From: Leptodactylus fallax
Lineage: Eukaryota; Chordata; Amphibia; Anura; Leptodactylidae
Length of the DNA stretch: 64,000 nt
Direction of reading: 5' to 3'
Assembly: GCA_947044405.1 (NCBI GenBank)
Contig: CAMRHE010000054.1
Span: forward strand, 4,355,501-4,419,500
This document shows positions 31,369 through 42,775 of this stretch, one piece after another. The notes under the pieces are model-generated. The model did not search any database and was not told the DNA's origin. It worked only from the letters and a program-made list of their open reading frames with translations. Numbering within the stretch: position 1 is the stretch's first letter; every line of letters starts with the position of its first letter. The translations under genes and the position numbers were made by a program.

Positions 31369-31860
31369 TGTGAGAGTGTGAACCTAGAGAGCGCTGGTGA
31401 GCGACCCAAAACCAGGGTTAAAATGGTTCTCAGCCACACCCATAGGTGGGGCTTCAATCCAGAGGGAGTGCATACAGCAGAGGAGTGCTGCTGAGAACCT
31501 GCAGGGAGCAGGTAAATGGTGGACCAGTTGGAGACAGACAAGGGGGTCTGTCCCAAGAGAACTGGACTCCACAAGCGGACTAGGTGGGCTCAGTGTGAGC
31601 CAGATTGCTCAGGAGAAACCTCAGCTAAGCATCTTGCCCTCAGAGAGTAATCAGGGTTCAAGAAGTGAGGTGTTGCCCTGTGTGTAGGCTAGGCTGTTTT
31701 TTTGTTTTTGTTCCTCTTATCACTTACTAGCTGAATAAAGCCATTTCTTTTGGATTTCCATTACCTGATATGCTGTTTATTTGGCGCCCAGCGCCACCAA
31801 CACCTCTGTCAAGTCCAGGAAGCTGCTACCTTTGATGCTAAACTACCCCCAATTGTCACA
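31369..31860 (+). repeat. 3' LTR of captured-gene element copy 2
   Basis: 492 bp, TGTGAGAG to TTGTCACA, partner of 28156-28646. Confidence 0.92.
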
Positions 31861-32417
31861 AGAGTCAAATAGACAAAAAAGATAAGTATCAGAGCATAAG
31901 AAGCACATAACAAGTATCACACCAGTAAACATGAGTCTATAACAACATGTCACCATACCACTGTCAGCATGCCCGCCCGACGCACATTTCGCCTGCAAAG
32001 AGGCTTTGTCTGGGTCAGCATGCTCACGCTGAAGAGAATGCTTAGTCAGCAGATTGGTCGTCTGGGGCCCCGTCGGTGGGTGTTCAGTCAACGTCTTGCT
32101 GCAGGTGCAGCAGAGACACAGTTACAGTTACGCCTTCACTACATGGTTCGGACCAGGACTGAGAGGGATCAGCGCATCAGGGCTCTGGATCTCCGGCTGG
32201 TGGGATCACAACTCCTACGCAGCAGGTTGAGTATGTCTCTATGTCTTCCGCCTATTCTTATGTCTCAGGTGGCGGGGAAGTAAGCTAGGGTTAGATCCTC
32301 ATCAGGGAGGGGTGAGGAAGCAGCGGGTGAGGGTGTGTGCGAGTTGTTGGGTTGTGTCAGGGAATTGCTAGCCCCCAGCGTCACTGTGTCGTGACAGACT
32401 GAATCTTGGTAAGGGGA
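31861..32417 (+). other. Right flank and presumed 5' leader of Ngaro copy B
   Basis: AGAG duplication, then a stretch with GCCCGACGCACATTTCGCC (31974) and an open frame of 104 residues (31969-32283) that I do not recognise. It may be the Ngaro leader or an older repeat; the exact 5' end of Ngaro B was not located. Confidence 0.35.
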
Positions 32418-33050
32418 TGGCATTCGATTGGATGACAGGGCACGTGGTGAGGTCTACGTGTGTTTTGAGGGCCCCCATGGGTGCGCCTTTAAAGAAGGAG
32501 GTAAAAGAGAAGATCTGGAAGGATGAATACGTCAAGATCTTCTCTTTGCTCTCCTTTGAGAATTTTAATCTGGATAAGGGCAAGAGGGATGAGTCCAAGA
32601 AGAAGGAGGAGGAGAAGTGGCGCTGGCGCCTCATACTGCAGACGTTTGCAAATTGGCTGCAGGCGTTTGTGATATTAGCTAGTGTCCTTGGTGAGAAGGC
32701 CTCGGACAATTGTTTGGGCCTTTTCTGTTATATGGATGCAATTGGGGACGCCTATTGCGTGTATGGCAGTCAAACCTGGCTGTGATATGACGAGCAGTTT
32801 AGGCAGAGGAAGGCCATCCGGCCATCCATTCGGTGGGATCAGACAGATATCGGCTTGTGGTTACGGGTGATGGCTCCGGCGAGATTCGGTCAGCACTTTC
32901 CAGGGGGGCCCTTCTGGATCTAGCGGAACTGGGAAAGGAAACAGTAGCCAGCAGGGGAAGCATGGCGTGTGCTGGCAGTTCAATGAGGGACAGTGCAAAT
33001 TAGGTTACAGTTGTAAGTTCAAACATGCCTGTTCCCATTGAACGTCGCAC
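32418..33050 (+). pseudogene. Ngaro Gag-like protein with CCCH zinc finger
   Basis: Open from ATG 32418. Visible: PLKKEVKEKIWKDEYVKIFS, LQTFANWLQAFVILASV, GEKASDNCLGLFCYMDAIGD, then past an in-frame TGA at 32783 YDEQFRQRKAIRPSIRWDQ and GLWLRVMAPARFGQ. After a TAG near 32920 and a frame change, a zinc finger CWQFNEGQCKLGYSCKFKH (C-x7-C-x5-C-x3-H) follows. This is the usual Gag-like first gene of vertebrate DIRS/Ngaro elements, thought to bind RNA. Stops make it inactive. Confidence 0.78.
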
Positions 33051-33096
33051 AGCTTTTCCCAATGTCTACGTAAAGCAAAGGGAAAACCCGGTATGA

Positions 33097-34526
33097 ATGG
33101 ACAAGGGGATGACTCCGGTGAGGCTGCAGGAAATACGCCCTTACCTAAATAGATATCCCAATAGGAAGATTGCAAATTTCTTGGAGGAGGGTTTTGCGCA
33201 GGGTTTTGTTATATCGGCCCCGCGTCATAGGGTGCCTGTTTGTCGGCGTAACTTGAAGTCGGCTTATATGCATCCTGAGGTGGTGGCAGAAAAGTTGAGC
33301 AAGGAGGTTAGCTTGGGCAGGATGGCAGGCCCCTTTCTGGTTCCACCTTTTGAGGATATGGTTGTCTCCTCTCTCCTAAGAAGGAGCCATTTAAGTTCCG
33401 TTTGATGCACCACCTGTCTCATCCTAGGGGTTTATCTGTTAACGACGGAATTGACGAAGACCTGTGCGCAGTTGTCTATACTGTACATCGTTCGATGCAG
33501 TGGTTTCTTGGGTCAGGGCTTGCAGGCCGGGGGCATTGTTGGTGAAGACCAATATTGAGGCAGCTTTTCATCTTCTTCCGTTCTATCCTGATAGCGTTCC
33601 GCTGTTAGGCTGTCTGTGGGACAATGCATATTACATTGACAGGTGTTTGTCGATGGATTGCGCAATTTCTTGCGCATACTTTGAAACTTTCAGTTCATTT
33701 CTAGAATGGGTTGTGAGGGAGTTTGCACGGGTCCCTTCTATAATCCATTATCTTGAGGACTTTTTATGCATAGGTCCTGAAGGCAGGGAGGTTTGTTCTG
33801 TGTTGTTGGTGACGGTTCAGTGGGTCCCATGTAAGCTTGGGGTTCCGTTGACACCAGAGAAGACTAAGGGGCCCTCTACCTGTTTGAATTTCCTGGGCAT
33901 TATGATAGAAATGGTGCAGATGGAGTTTCGTTTGCCCACAGAGAAGCTGGAGGACTTGAAAGGGGCCGTGGTTCGTGTCCAGCATTTGTGCAAAATTACG
34001 CTGCGCGATCTCCATTCTCTCTTGGATAAGAAGAACTTCACCATGAGAGTCATGCCCATGGGTAGGATATTTTGCCATGGGTTGGCTCAGGCTATGGCAG
34101 GTGGTTTGGCCCCTCACCATTTTGTCTGGTTGACAGTGGATCACAGAGAGGATTTGGAGGTGTGGTCCCAGTTTCTTGGGCAATACCATGGTAGGTCGTT
34201 ATTTATGTCTGAGGTTGTTGATATTTTCGACTGTGATCTTTTTACGGATGCAGCTGGGGGTAAGGGTTTTGGGGCGTATTACAGGGGTAGCTGGTGTGCT
34301 GAGGTGTGGCCGAGTGATTGGGTGGAGAGGAGGCTGACGGGCAATATGGCGTTGCTGGAGCTTTTCCCCATTATTGTGGCAATTACTATTTGGGGGAGCT
34401 CTTCCGTGATAAAAAAAAGTGAGGTTCCACTGTGATAACATGGGGGTAGTGATGGCAATTAACAACATGTCTGCGTCCTCTCCGCCAGTTGTCCGTTTGC
34501 TTCGTCGGCTAGTTCTGCGTTATCTG
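33097..34526 (+). pseudogene. Ngaro reverse transcriptase and RNase H (5' part)
   Basis: Fingers: LNRYPNRKIANFLEEGFAQG and RMAGPFLVPPFE. After a shift near 33385 the palm follows: motif A reads VKTNIEAAFHLL (Asp replaced by Asn), motif C reads HYLEDFLCIG (YLDD changed to YLED), then LTPEKTKGPSTCLNFLGI (motif D/E) and the thumb LRDLHSLLDKKNF. RNase H begins near 34238 with LFTDAAGGKGFGAYYRG and LLELFPIIVAI, continuing after another shift as RFHCDNMGVVMAINN. Two catalytic Asp losses show it is dead. It is cut by the L1 at 34527. Confidence 0.85.
34519..34526 (+). repeat. L1-A target-site duplication, left copy
   Basis: GTTATCTG, repeated at 40890-40897 on the other side of the L1. Confidence 0.75.
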
Positions 34527-34945
34527 TGTTTTTTTTTGTTTTTTTAAACTGTAATCTTTATTAAATTATTTAACAGAGTAAACAACATTAGAAATAAAAA
34601 TGAGAAACAATAGTAAATGAATAGACAAGGGCATATCACCACAACATGCGGTTGGCACACCAAACCATATAGACAAAATCAAAAGAAAATACATAAAAGA
34701 AAATACCAGTCAATAACCTGAAAGAGCAAGAGGGGGGAGATGACAAAGGAGAAGGGGAGAGATGGGGAATGGAGGGGAAGGGGAAAGAGTCAAAGACCTT
34801 GTAGAGTACAATATGCATCCCAGGATGACCACACAGCATTGAAGGCCTCCACTGTATGATTAAGAGAGGCAGTCAGAAACTCCATACTGCAATCGTCCTT
34901 TATATGAGCGATAAACTCAGGACCAGTAGGAGGGGAGGATTTCCT

Positions 34946-37900
34946 CTAATGGAGAACAATTAACGTTTTAGTAGCAGTACAGTGGAAGAGGAACAATTTG
35001 GAGGTCATTTTACCGAAATGTTTGGGAGGGTGGTTAAGCAAATAGACAAGGGGGTTTAAAGGCACACCTTTTACAAAAAGGGCATCAGTAAGGTGTTTGA
35101 TCTCCATCCAGAAGGGGCCAATCAGTGGGCACTCCCAGAAAATGTGGCACAGCGTACCCACCCCCGACCGGCAACGCCAGCAATGAGAGGGAATGCTAGG
35201 GTTGAGAGAATGGAGCAAGGTGGGGTTGTGGTACCAGTGCATGAGTAACTTATACTGACTCTCCCAGAAACTCACACATGTCGAGGACTTGGCCGCATGG
35301 GACCAAATAATCTGCCATTGTCCAGGTGAGATCTGCCTATTCAGGGCCCCAGACCACTTAACCATATATTTATGAGAGAGGGAGGTCCTGCCCTCTGGAG
35401 AGGATAAGAGCTGGTAAATACACAATATCAAACCCCTCGTGGAAGTACCAGCTCGACAAATTCTATCAAAGGCAGTAGAAAGCTAAACCTTCGGAGAACC
35501 AAACTGTGAGAGTACAAAATGAGCAACCTGCTGATAGTGGAACCATTCAGAGGCAGGCAAGTGTAAGACAGAGGTAAAATAGTCAAAGGTCCTGAGCTCC
35601 AAGCTTGCTGGGTCCACCAGATCAGCAATATGGAAGAGGCCCAATCTACTCCAGGGGCACACCATAGCCCCTGTAAGTCTCTCCGGGAGGAGCGGGTTGT
35701 ACAGGAAAGAGATCATAGAGGAATGTGGGGAGGCTAGAGGGAAAAGTTTGGAGAAAGTCATCCATATGCGGGTGAAGCAAATGGGCCCGAGTAGAGGGGC
35801 AGCAGGAAGGGGGGAAGAGCGGGACCACAGAAACGCATTAGGGTGGATCAGAGCTAGCCAGAGCTTCTCAATCTCAACCCACTTAGAGAAGGCTTGTGGC
35901 GCGGCCCAAAACGGGATGCGACTTAAGTGGGTCGTCCAATAATAATGCAGAATGTGTGGGACCGCCAGTCCCCCCTCGTTTTTACTGGACAACATCACAG
36001 AGCGAGGAATACGGTGGAGTCTACCATTACAGATAAACTGGAAGATCGATTTTGGAAGGGAACGCAATTCTGAACGGGGTACCGCCACTGGGAGCGTTTC
36101 GAAAAAGTAGAGTAGCTTCGGGAGAAGGGTCATTTTAACAGCCTTGATGCGACCTATGAGGGATATGTGGAGAGGGCACCAATTGTCCAAGAGAGCGTGG
36201 AGTTCATTAAATAGGTGAGGGTAGTTGACTGAGTAGAGGGAGGAGTATGAGGGAGACAACTGAATGCCTAGGTAGCGGAGGGAACGTTCCTTCCACTTAA
36301 AGTCAAAGTTAGAACATAGGAGCCGCAGGGTGGGGTCAGGGATATTAAGTGGCAATGCCTCTGTCTTGGTGGGGTTGACTTTATATCCTGAGAGATTGCC
36401 ATAGTCCTTCAGCACTTGGAGGAGATTAGGAAGAGAAGTGTGAGGGTTGGTGAGGGTCAGAAGGACATCGTTCGCAAATAGGCCTATCTTAAAGTCCCTG
36501 TCACGAACTGCCACACCAGTAATGTTGGGGTTGGAGTGGACTTGGGAGGCCAAGGGCTCAATACACAATGCAAGTATCAGCAGAGATAAAGGACAGCCCT
36601 GACGCGTTCCATTACGGATGGGGAATGAGGATGAGAGGGAGTTAGGCAGTTTGACCACCGCCGAGGGTCGGGAATAAAGCGTTCAAAACGCCGTAAGAAA
36701 TGCTCCAGAAAACCCAAATTTTTCTAGGGTGGCAATCATAAACGAATAGTCGAGGCGGTCAAAAGCCTTTTCAGCATCAAGGCTCAGGAGGAGGGTGGGG
36801 ACGGCAGAGCGGTTGTGCAACATCTATCAGATCCACAGTCCTTCTGGTGTTATCTCCCCCTTGGTGGCAAGGGACGAAACCCACCTGGTCCTTATGAATA
36901 AGAGATGGAAGCCAAACGTTAAGCATATTAGCCAAAATATTGGTGAAGAGTTTTAAATCAGTATTTAGGAGGGCAATGGGACGATAATTAGAGCACTCCT
37001 GGTGGTCCTTATGGGGTTTAGAAACTAGGGTGATATGGGAATGAAGCATGGACTCAGGGATGGGAGCACCATTCAAGAAGGAGTTAAAGAGGCGACACAT
37101 GTGCGGAAGCAAGTCAGAACAAAAAGTCTTGTAGTAGAGATAAGTGAACCCATCCAGGTCCGGTGCCTTGCCACCCGGGAGAGCCCCAAGGATCACATCA
37201 AGCTCCTCCTCCTTAATCGAAGCATTCAGGCTATCCAGCACTGAGGGTGGGAGCTTGGGAAGGGGACAAGAATCAAGATATGAACGCAAGGCTATGTCCC
37301 GGGAGGCTGGATCCGAACCCGCACGGGGAAAAGGTTGTACAGCCTTGTATAGTAGTCCCTAAATAGGGATGCTATAGAATCAGGGTGATGGTGCAGGGTG
37401 CTGTGTGGGTCACAAATCGCCTGCGGAGAGGAGGAGGCCTGGTGGTCACGCAAGATCTTAGCAAGCAGAGTGTGGGCTTTGTTCCCCCCTCTCATAGTAA
37501 CGCTGGCGACTATAGAGGAGAAGACGCTGGGTTGCCTGAGTAGCGACATCACGAAGATCTGCCCTAGCAGCTACCAGCTGGCAGAGGATGGAGACCAAAG
37601 GAACCTTAGCCAAACGGTCTGAGAAGGAGCGGATCCGAGTAAACAGAGCGACCTCCTTAGCTTTTCGGTCCTTTTTAAGTTTAGTAGCTAAGGCTATGCA
37701 GTGGCCCCTCATAACAGCCTTATGGGCCTCCCAGAGAGTAGAGTCAGAGGTGACGGAGTGAACATTGTGGCTAAAGTACTCTAGAAACTGGGTACGGAGG
37801 GTAGGCCAGGATGTTGGGGAGTGAAGGAGGGACTCATTTAACCGCCAATGACAGCGTTTAGTCGGGACAGGGGAGGGGAGACAACCCAATTAAGACTGGA

Positions 37901-38524
37901 GCGTGATCGGACCAGGAGATGGGGCCCATGTCTGCATCAGTCAGTAATCTAAGGGCCAGTGTATTACCAAAGAAGTAGTCAATTCTCGAGTGAGTTTTGT
38001 GGTGGTGGAAGTAAAAGGTAAAAGTCCGCGCAGTGGGGTTATGAACACACCAAAGGTTGTAAAGGGCAGAAGACCTAATTAAGCGACGGAATTCTCTGGC
38101 TAGACCACATTAAAGTCACCATCCAGTAACAATGCCGAGCCAGAGAAAGCCTGCAGGCACCGCAGCACCTTTTTAACAAAAGGGATTTGGGACGAGTTAG
38201 GGGCGTACAGGTTACAGAGGACAATGGGCTGGCCGTGTAGGAGCCCCTCCAGAATTATGTAGCGCCTGCCAGGGTCTAAGTGAGAGGCCAAAATAGAGAT
38301 AGGACAGGAACAAGAGAGCAGGATAGCTACTCCTCCACGCCTGCGGGTATTGTAAGCAGAGTAGGCGACAGGGAAATAGTGTCGAGCAAAATTAAATGAA
38401 CCAGTATGATCAAAATGGGTTTCCTGGAAGAAAGCCACATCCGCCCTGAGGGATCAAAGCTCATGCAAAACCATGCGTCTCTTAGAATTGGAACCCAGGC
38501 TCTTAACATTCAATGTAACACACT
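34946..38524 (-). pseudogene. L1 ORF2: endonuclease, reverse transcriptase, C-terminal Cys region
   Basis: Endonuclease (38524-37900): LNVKSLGSNSKRRM, FFQETHFDHTGSF, LCNLYAPNSSQI, LLLDGDFNVV and, shifted, SWSDHAPVL. RT (37290-36450): GALPGGKAPDLDGF, YRPIALLNTDLKL and HQGGDNTRRTVDL, a junction GTRQGCPLSLLILAL, then GLFANDVLLTLTNP where the FADD box reads FAND, so one catalytic Asp is lost. C-terminal part (36400-34950): GGLAVPHILHYYWTTHLSR and a Cys/His motif CWRCRSGVGTLCHIFWEC. Frame changes near 38100, 37500, 37300, 36700 and 35480. The enzyme nicks target DNA and copies L1 RNA; this copy cannot. Confidence 0.85.
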
Positions 38525-39235
38525 TAGCCATGAGGAAGCAATATGAGGGGTACCAGCAGATGAGTAAGAGGGCATATGTAGGCAGGCCTCACCCAGCCTC
38601 GAGGTAGGGAGTCTGGTACAGCGGCATCCGTGAAGGAGGTCCTGGTGGTCAAACGCCGGGATCGAAGGACTTCAGACCTAAATAGAGGGAAGGGGAGGAA
38701 AGAGGGGGAGGAAAAGGAGACAAACAAAAAACAATCAAACAACATTACAAGAAAAAAACTTGTCATGGGCACGACTAAATCTCCTGACCGGGGGCAAGGA
38801 GCAAATGGCAAAGCTACTGCAAGAAAACTGACCAAAAGGGTCCAAAGTCGAGATCCCCAACTAGGTAAAGCCCCCACAGTAGGGGAAAGGGAGCAGATCA
38901 TCAGCAGACAGGCCCGGCAAAGGACAGTAGGGGGTGGTAACAAAAAGGGCTAGGGGAAGAGGAAGAACTACAGAGGTAGGAGGGAGAATAATCTCCCGCC
39001 CTGCCCGCTAGGGAAATTGCAAAACCACTACGGGATTAAACAAGTGAGGAAGGGATTAGTACAAAATAAACAGCAGAAAATAAAAAGCAAACATAAGTCC
39101 CCGACCAATAGGGCCCACAAAGGCCACAGGTAGCCATCAGGAATCACAGGAACAGGCTGCAATCCAGGACCCAGAGGAGAAAGAGGGAAGAAAGAAAAGT
39201 CAGAGCAGTCATGGTGGCGGCAGTTCCACCAGGTG

Positions 39236-40792
39236 TCATCTGGGAGCAGCACCAGGCGAGGGCAGCTGACGTCTTCTTGGCTTCGGTTGAGACCACAATG
39301 GAGGCAGCAGTGGAGGAGGGACAACCAGTTCCCAATCAGGCATATCCAGGGGGGGAGGAATGTCCAAAGCTGAGTAGAATAATTGCAGGTCAGCATGAGA
39401 GCGTAGGGTAGCTGAACGTCCATTGAGCCTAGCGGTTAGGGCAAAGGGGAAGCCCCACCGGTACAGTATCTGGCGATCTCGTAGCAGCTGGAGGAGGGGG
39501 CGTAGGTGTCTCCGTTTCTGCAGAGTAATCCAGGAGAGGTCCTGGTAGAGTTGTATCTTGGCCCCAGCAAAATCAATATCCTTAACGGCTCTGGCCTTAG
39601 ATAGGATCGCCTCTTTCAAAATGTAGTCATGCACACAGCAGATAACATCCTGCAGGTTGGGCCCAGTGCTCTTGGGACGCAAAGCTCTATTCGCACGATC
39701 CAATTTTATCTTGTTTGTAGGAGGCTATTGTAGGACGGAATTAAAGATTGCCTCTAGGGTAACATGCAGGTCTTCCTCATGGGTAGCCTCAGGCAGCCCC
39801 TTCATTCTGATATTGTTACGCCTGCCTCTGTTATCCAAGTCCTCAACATGCCATAGCAAATCGTTGGACACATGACATTGAGACAGAACAGAGTCCTGAA
39901 GTTGAGTAATGTAGGCATGAGTTTGATCATGAACATCCTCCAGAGAGTCAACCTGGGATGCAATATGGTGAAGGTCTTGCCATAGCGCAGAGATTTCAGC
40001 GTGGATTTCCATACGGATTTCCTTGCGGCACACCTCAGTGACTTCAGTAACTAGGGAGTGAGTGAGGAACTGGAGCCATTGTGGCGGGAGAGAGGATGGA
40101 GGCAAATCACACTGTTCCAGCTTCAGGTGCTGAGAGGCAGGGGGAGGTGAGTGAGGAGTTAAGGCAGCATAGGGGGACATGGAAGGAGTAGCTCCAAGGT
40201 CCACTTCACCCCCCAGGAGTGCACAGGAGAGGAACCACCAGGCTGAAGGGGATGCACTTGTGAGGAGGATACTGGGGGGGGCATGGTAATGGAGGGGCAC
40301 TCTGGAGTGTGAACAGAGGCTGCAGGAGAGCCAGCGGCAGGAGCTGAGGCAGGTGCCATAGATGGGGCTGGCAGCATAGGGAGAAGCTGGGTGCTGAAGC
40401 GCTGCAGGGATGAGGCACTGCAGGAGCCCTGCAGCGCAGAAGAAGCAGCGGGAAGAAGCGCCACCAAAGGCGCCATAGTAACCAGCGGAGGTGAGGGCAC
40501 CACTAGCTGAGGCTTCAGGGACTAGAAGTGGCAGACCCACCTGGGCAGACATCGGAGGCTCAGAAGGTGGTGGAGACACTGTGGATCCGCTCAGAGGATA
40601 CAGAATGGCTGCGGGGAGCGCTGAGGAGGAAGACAGGTCAGTCGGTGCAGCCAGGGAAGATGGCCGCCACCTCGTAGAGGCTCGGGTAGGAGCTGTGGCA
40701 GGGACCAGGTAAGAAGCGATCCTGGGCTGTCCCAGGCTGTCAGCAGAGGAAGGGAGTCCCAGGGTAGAGGTCCTTGGAGTTTTTTTCCCCAT
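39236..40792 (-). pseudogene. L1 ORF1 RNA-binding protein with one in-frame stop
   Basis: ATG 40792, about 519 residues with a single TAG at 39725-39727. N-terminal 240 residues are Ser/Pro/Ala-rich; a coiled coil follows (EVTEVCRKEIRMEIHAEIS, DSLEDVHDQTHAYITQL); then the RRM start DLDNRGRRNNIRMKGLPEA; after the stop, DRANRALRPKS and FAGAKIQLYQDLSWITLQKR with the C-terminal domain. This is the standard trimeric ORF1p plan that coats LINE RNA. Losing only one codon makes this frame relatively well kept. Confidence 0.85.
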
Positions 40793-40889
40793 GGGGGGAG
40801 AGAAAAAGCTAATTTAAATCCCTTATTATGTAGGCAGGACAGGAGCCACAGGAAAGTGCTTCCTGCTACATCAAGTCCTAGGCTATGCT

Positions 40890-41400
40890 GTTATCTGCGT
40901 TTTAATGCATGGATGGTTGCTGTGCATGTTTCGGGGATGTCTAACTATCGCTGACTCTCTGTCTCGTTTTCAGTGGGACCGTTTCCGGCAACTAGCTCCA
41001 GGGGCAGAGAGTCGGGGGTTGGAGTGCTCGGTGGACTTATGGCGATTGGTTTGACTTCGGCGGCTCGCCTGCTGGATCCTGCACTGGCTCCTTCCACATG
41101 GGTGGCATATGCTTCAGCCTGGGGTGTCTGGAAATGATGGGTGAGCAATATTGGATGTGGGTCCACTGAGGAGGATATGGTTGGGGCGATTCTTTCTTTC
41201 TTGGGTAAGGTGTCTGGGTTGGACTGGTCTGGAACAAGGGTGAAGCGTTTCCTGGAGGCTCTTTCTTATGGCTTTAGACTGCGGGTGGTACAGGATTTCA
41301 CAAAAGTTTTTCTTGTGTGGCAGGCTCTGCACGGTTTCTGTAGGGATGCGGCACACAGTGATGCGCGGCAGCCAATTTCTTTTAGCATTTTGGGTCATAT
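40890..41400 (+). pseudogene. Ngaro B: end of RNase H and N-terminal part of tyrosine recombinase
   Basis: Starts with the second GTTATCTG, continues NAWMVAVHVSGMSN and, after a two-base loss, ADSLSRFQWDRFRQLAPGAE, equal in layout to 100-230 of copy A. From 41130 the frame has MVGAILSFLGKVSG, RVKRFLEALSYGFRL and DFTKVFLVWQALHGF, the N-terminal helices of the recombinase (compare 430-600 of copy A). Similarity ends about 41400 at an AT microsatellite; the catalytic domain is missing. Confidence 0.75.
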
Positions 41401-42775
41401 ACAATATATATATATATATATATTTTTTTTTTTGTTTGTTTGTTTTATCCTGATCATACCCTTGATGCTATTTCCGTAATACCATATTTCTTGCTTTAAT
41501 ACGTGCAACTAAGTATTTGGATGACGGGCATCCCACTGTCACTAGTTCCATTCTTTTTGAAAATACTTGGGGATCGCAACTGATATGATCATCTACAGTT
41601 CATCTTGATCACCGTTTGGCTCTAGATTATATGTACACTATACTTACCTGTGTCATCGTGTGTACTGGTTTTCTCCAACCATGGATATGTTTTTATTTAT
41701 GATTAAAACCCAGCCCAATGTATCGCGATCACATGATCAGCTGGAGTCGTGGACTTGTACGCTGATTGGTCCTTTCCGGTGGGGGTGTGGCAGTGGGCTG
41801 GGTTATGTAGGAGCACACAGACCTATATAAGTGTCTGTTGTGCCAGCATTCAGCGTCTGCTATTCTAAGTACCAGAGCCCACCATCAGGGCTCTGGGAAC
41901 TGCGGTTGTTACCGCACTATTCCTCGCTCATACTGTATGTTTGCTCCTGATGAACTTGCTGATATTGAATGCAAGGGAAACGCCTTGAGTTTATTTAGGT
42001 TATCGATAGATGTACTTTTTTATGGAATACTATGCAGGTTTAGATCCGCTATGTTTTACCTTTTTAACAAGATCTAGCCTTGACCTGCTAATATAGTGGA
42101 CAGTGTGTACTTAGTCTCACCTAGGTCACTGGCAGATGTATTTACCTATGGAACACTATGCAGGTTCAGACCCGCCATGCTTTATTTATTTAATATCTAT
42201 GTAATATCTAGGTATTGACCTGCTAACATAGTGGATGGTGTAGGTGTGTACTTCAGCAGTGGGTGGGGTGGTTTTATGTCCCTAGCTAGTGGGAGAGAGC
42301 CGACATAATATCTCCATACCATTTAGCTGTGTTTGGACTACATCTTTCACCTCCTTATGTGCTGTTAACTCACTGGCTTTTGGTTATACCATACACCAGG
42401 ATATATGTTACTTTATATCTAGTACATCTACTGAGAGGAGAATTATCAGTTCCCCATTTTCCTGGCTCAGATAGTGTTTGGAGATGGTATAAACAATCCT
42501 ATTTTTGATACTCATCCTCTCACTATTTGGATGCATGAGTTTTTCATCAATTTATATATTGCTGTCTTATCTATCTGGGGTAGGGGTTAGGGGTTAGGGA
42601 TTAGGGCTTTTTTTTTATAGGGAAATCCATTCTTTATCTTTGGGATAGATGAAATATTCCCTATACTATGTTTAGTTGACGTCTGTCCTATGTTTTTATT
42701 GTGTGTTAATAAAAGTTATATTTTAATTTATTGAGAGTATCGTAGAAACCTACTTCTGTAATCTGAAACAGCTAG
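41401..42775 (+). other. Unclassified sequence with (AT)n start and telomere-like tract
   Basis: Begins with (AT)n and a T-run (41403-41431), then a non-coding stretch with a TATATAAG box (41823) and palindromic AGAGCCCACCATCAGGGCTC (41873). It could be a Penelope pseudo-LTR or another repeat inserted in Ngaro B. No protein match. Confidence 0.35.
42576..42606 (+). repeat. Interstitial telomere-like repeat
   Basis: GGGGTAGGGGTTAGGGGTTAG continuing GGATTAGGG: four to five degenerate copies of the vertebrate telomere unit TTAGGG. Confidence 0.6.

Larger units (their letters stand above)
28156..31860 (+). mobile_element. Non-autonomous LTR element carrying captured myosin and hnRNP U sequence, copy 2
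   Basis: LTRs of about 491 bp at 28156-28646 and 31369-31860, ends TGTGAGAG and TTGTCACA, 4-bp target duplication AGAG. The sequence TATGGTGC follows the 5' LTR directly and GGGCGAGGGAA precedes the 3' LTR, as expected of primer site and purine tract. The internal 2.7 kb has a leader ORF, a coiled-coil frame with myosin rod sequence and an hnRNP U stretch with SPRY, and no gag or pol. LTRs are related to those of copy 1 (GAGCCAGAGGGCGCTG-like start, CTGAATAAAGCCA in the middle) but clearly diverged. Confidence 0.9.
34527..40889 (-). mobile_element. L1/Tx1-type LINE, near full length, copy A
   Basis: Minus-strand element with a T-rich 3' tail at 34527-34547 (its poly-A), ORF2 at about 38524-34946 and ORF1 at 40792-39236. 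It interrupts Ngaro B; the recombined Ngaro frame is restored if it and one GTTATCTG are removed. Length 6.36 kb, near the usual size for L1-like elements. ORF2 carries several frameshifts. Confidence 0.88.
32418..41400 (+). mobile_element. Ngaro-type retrotransposon, copy B, split by an L1
   Basis: Gag, RT and RNase H lie at 32418-34526 and the end of RNase H plus the first part of the tyrosine recombinase at 40890-41400. The halves are separated by an L1 flanked by GTTATCTG. The 3' part (rest of recombinase, hydrolase, repeats) is missing after about 41400. Copy B supplies the part of the architecture that lies outside the window for copy A. Confidence 0.85.

Noticed and set aside
28156..31860. 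A retrovirus with env
   Set aside because: No gag, pol or env motif was found in the internal region; hydrophobic residues near 30760 arise from a shifted frame of the hnRNP U linker.
35697..39411. Plus-strand open frames inside the L1 (35697-35942, 38630-38953, 39211-39411)
   Set aside because: They are antisense to well-supported ORF1 and ORF2 of the minus-strand L1.
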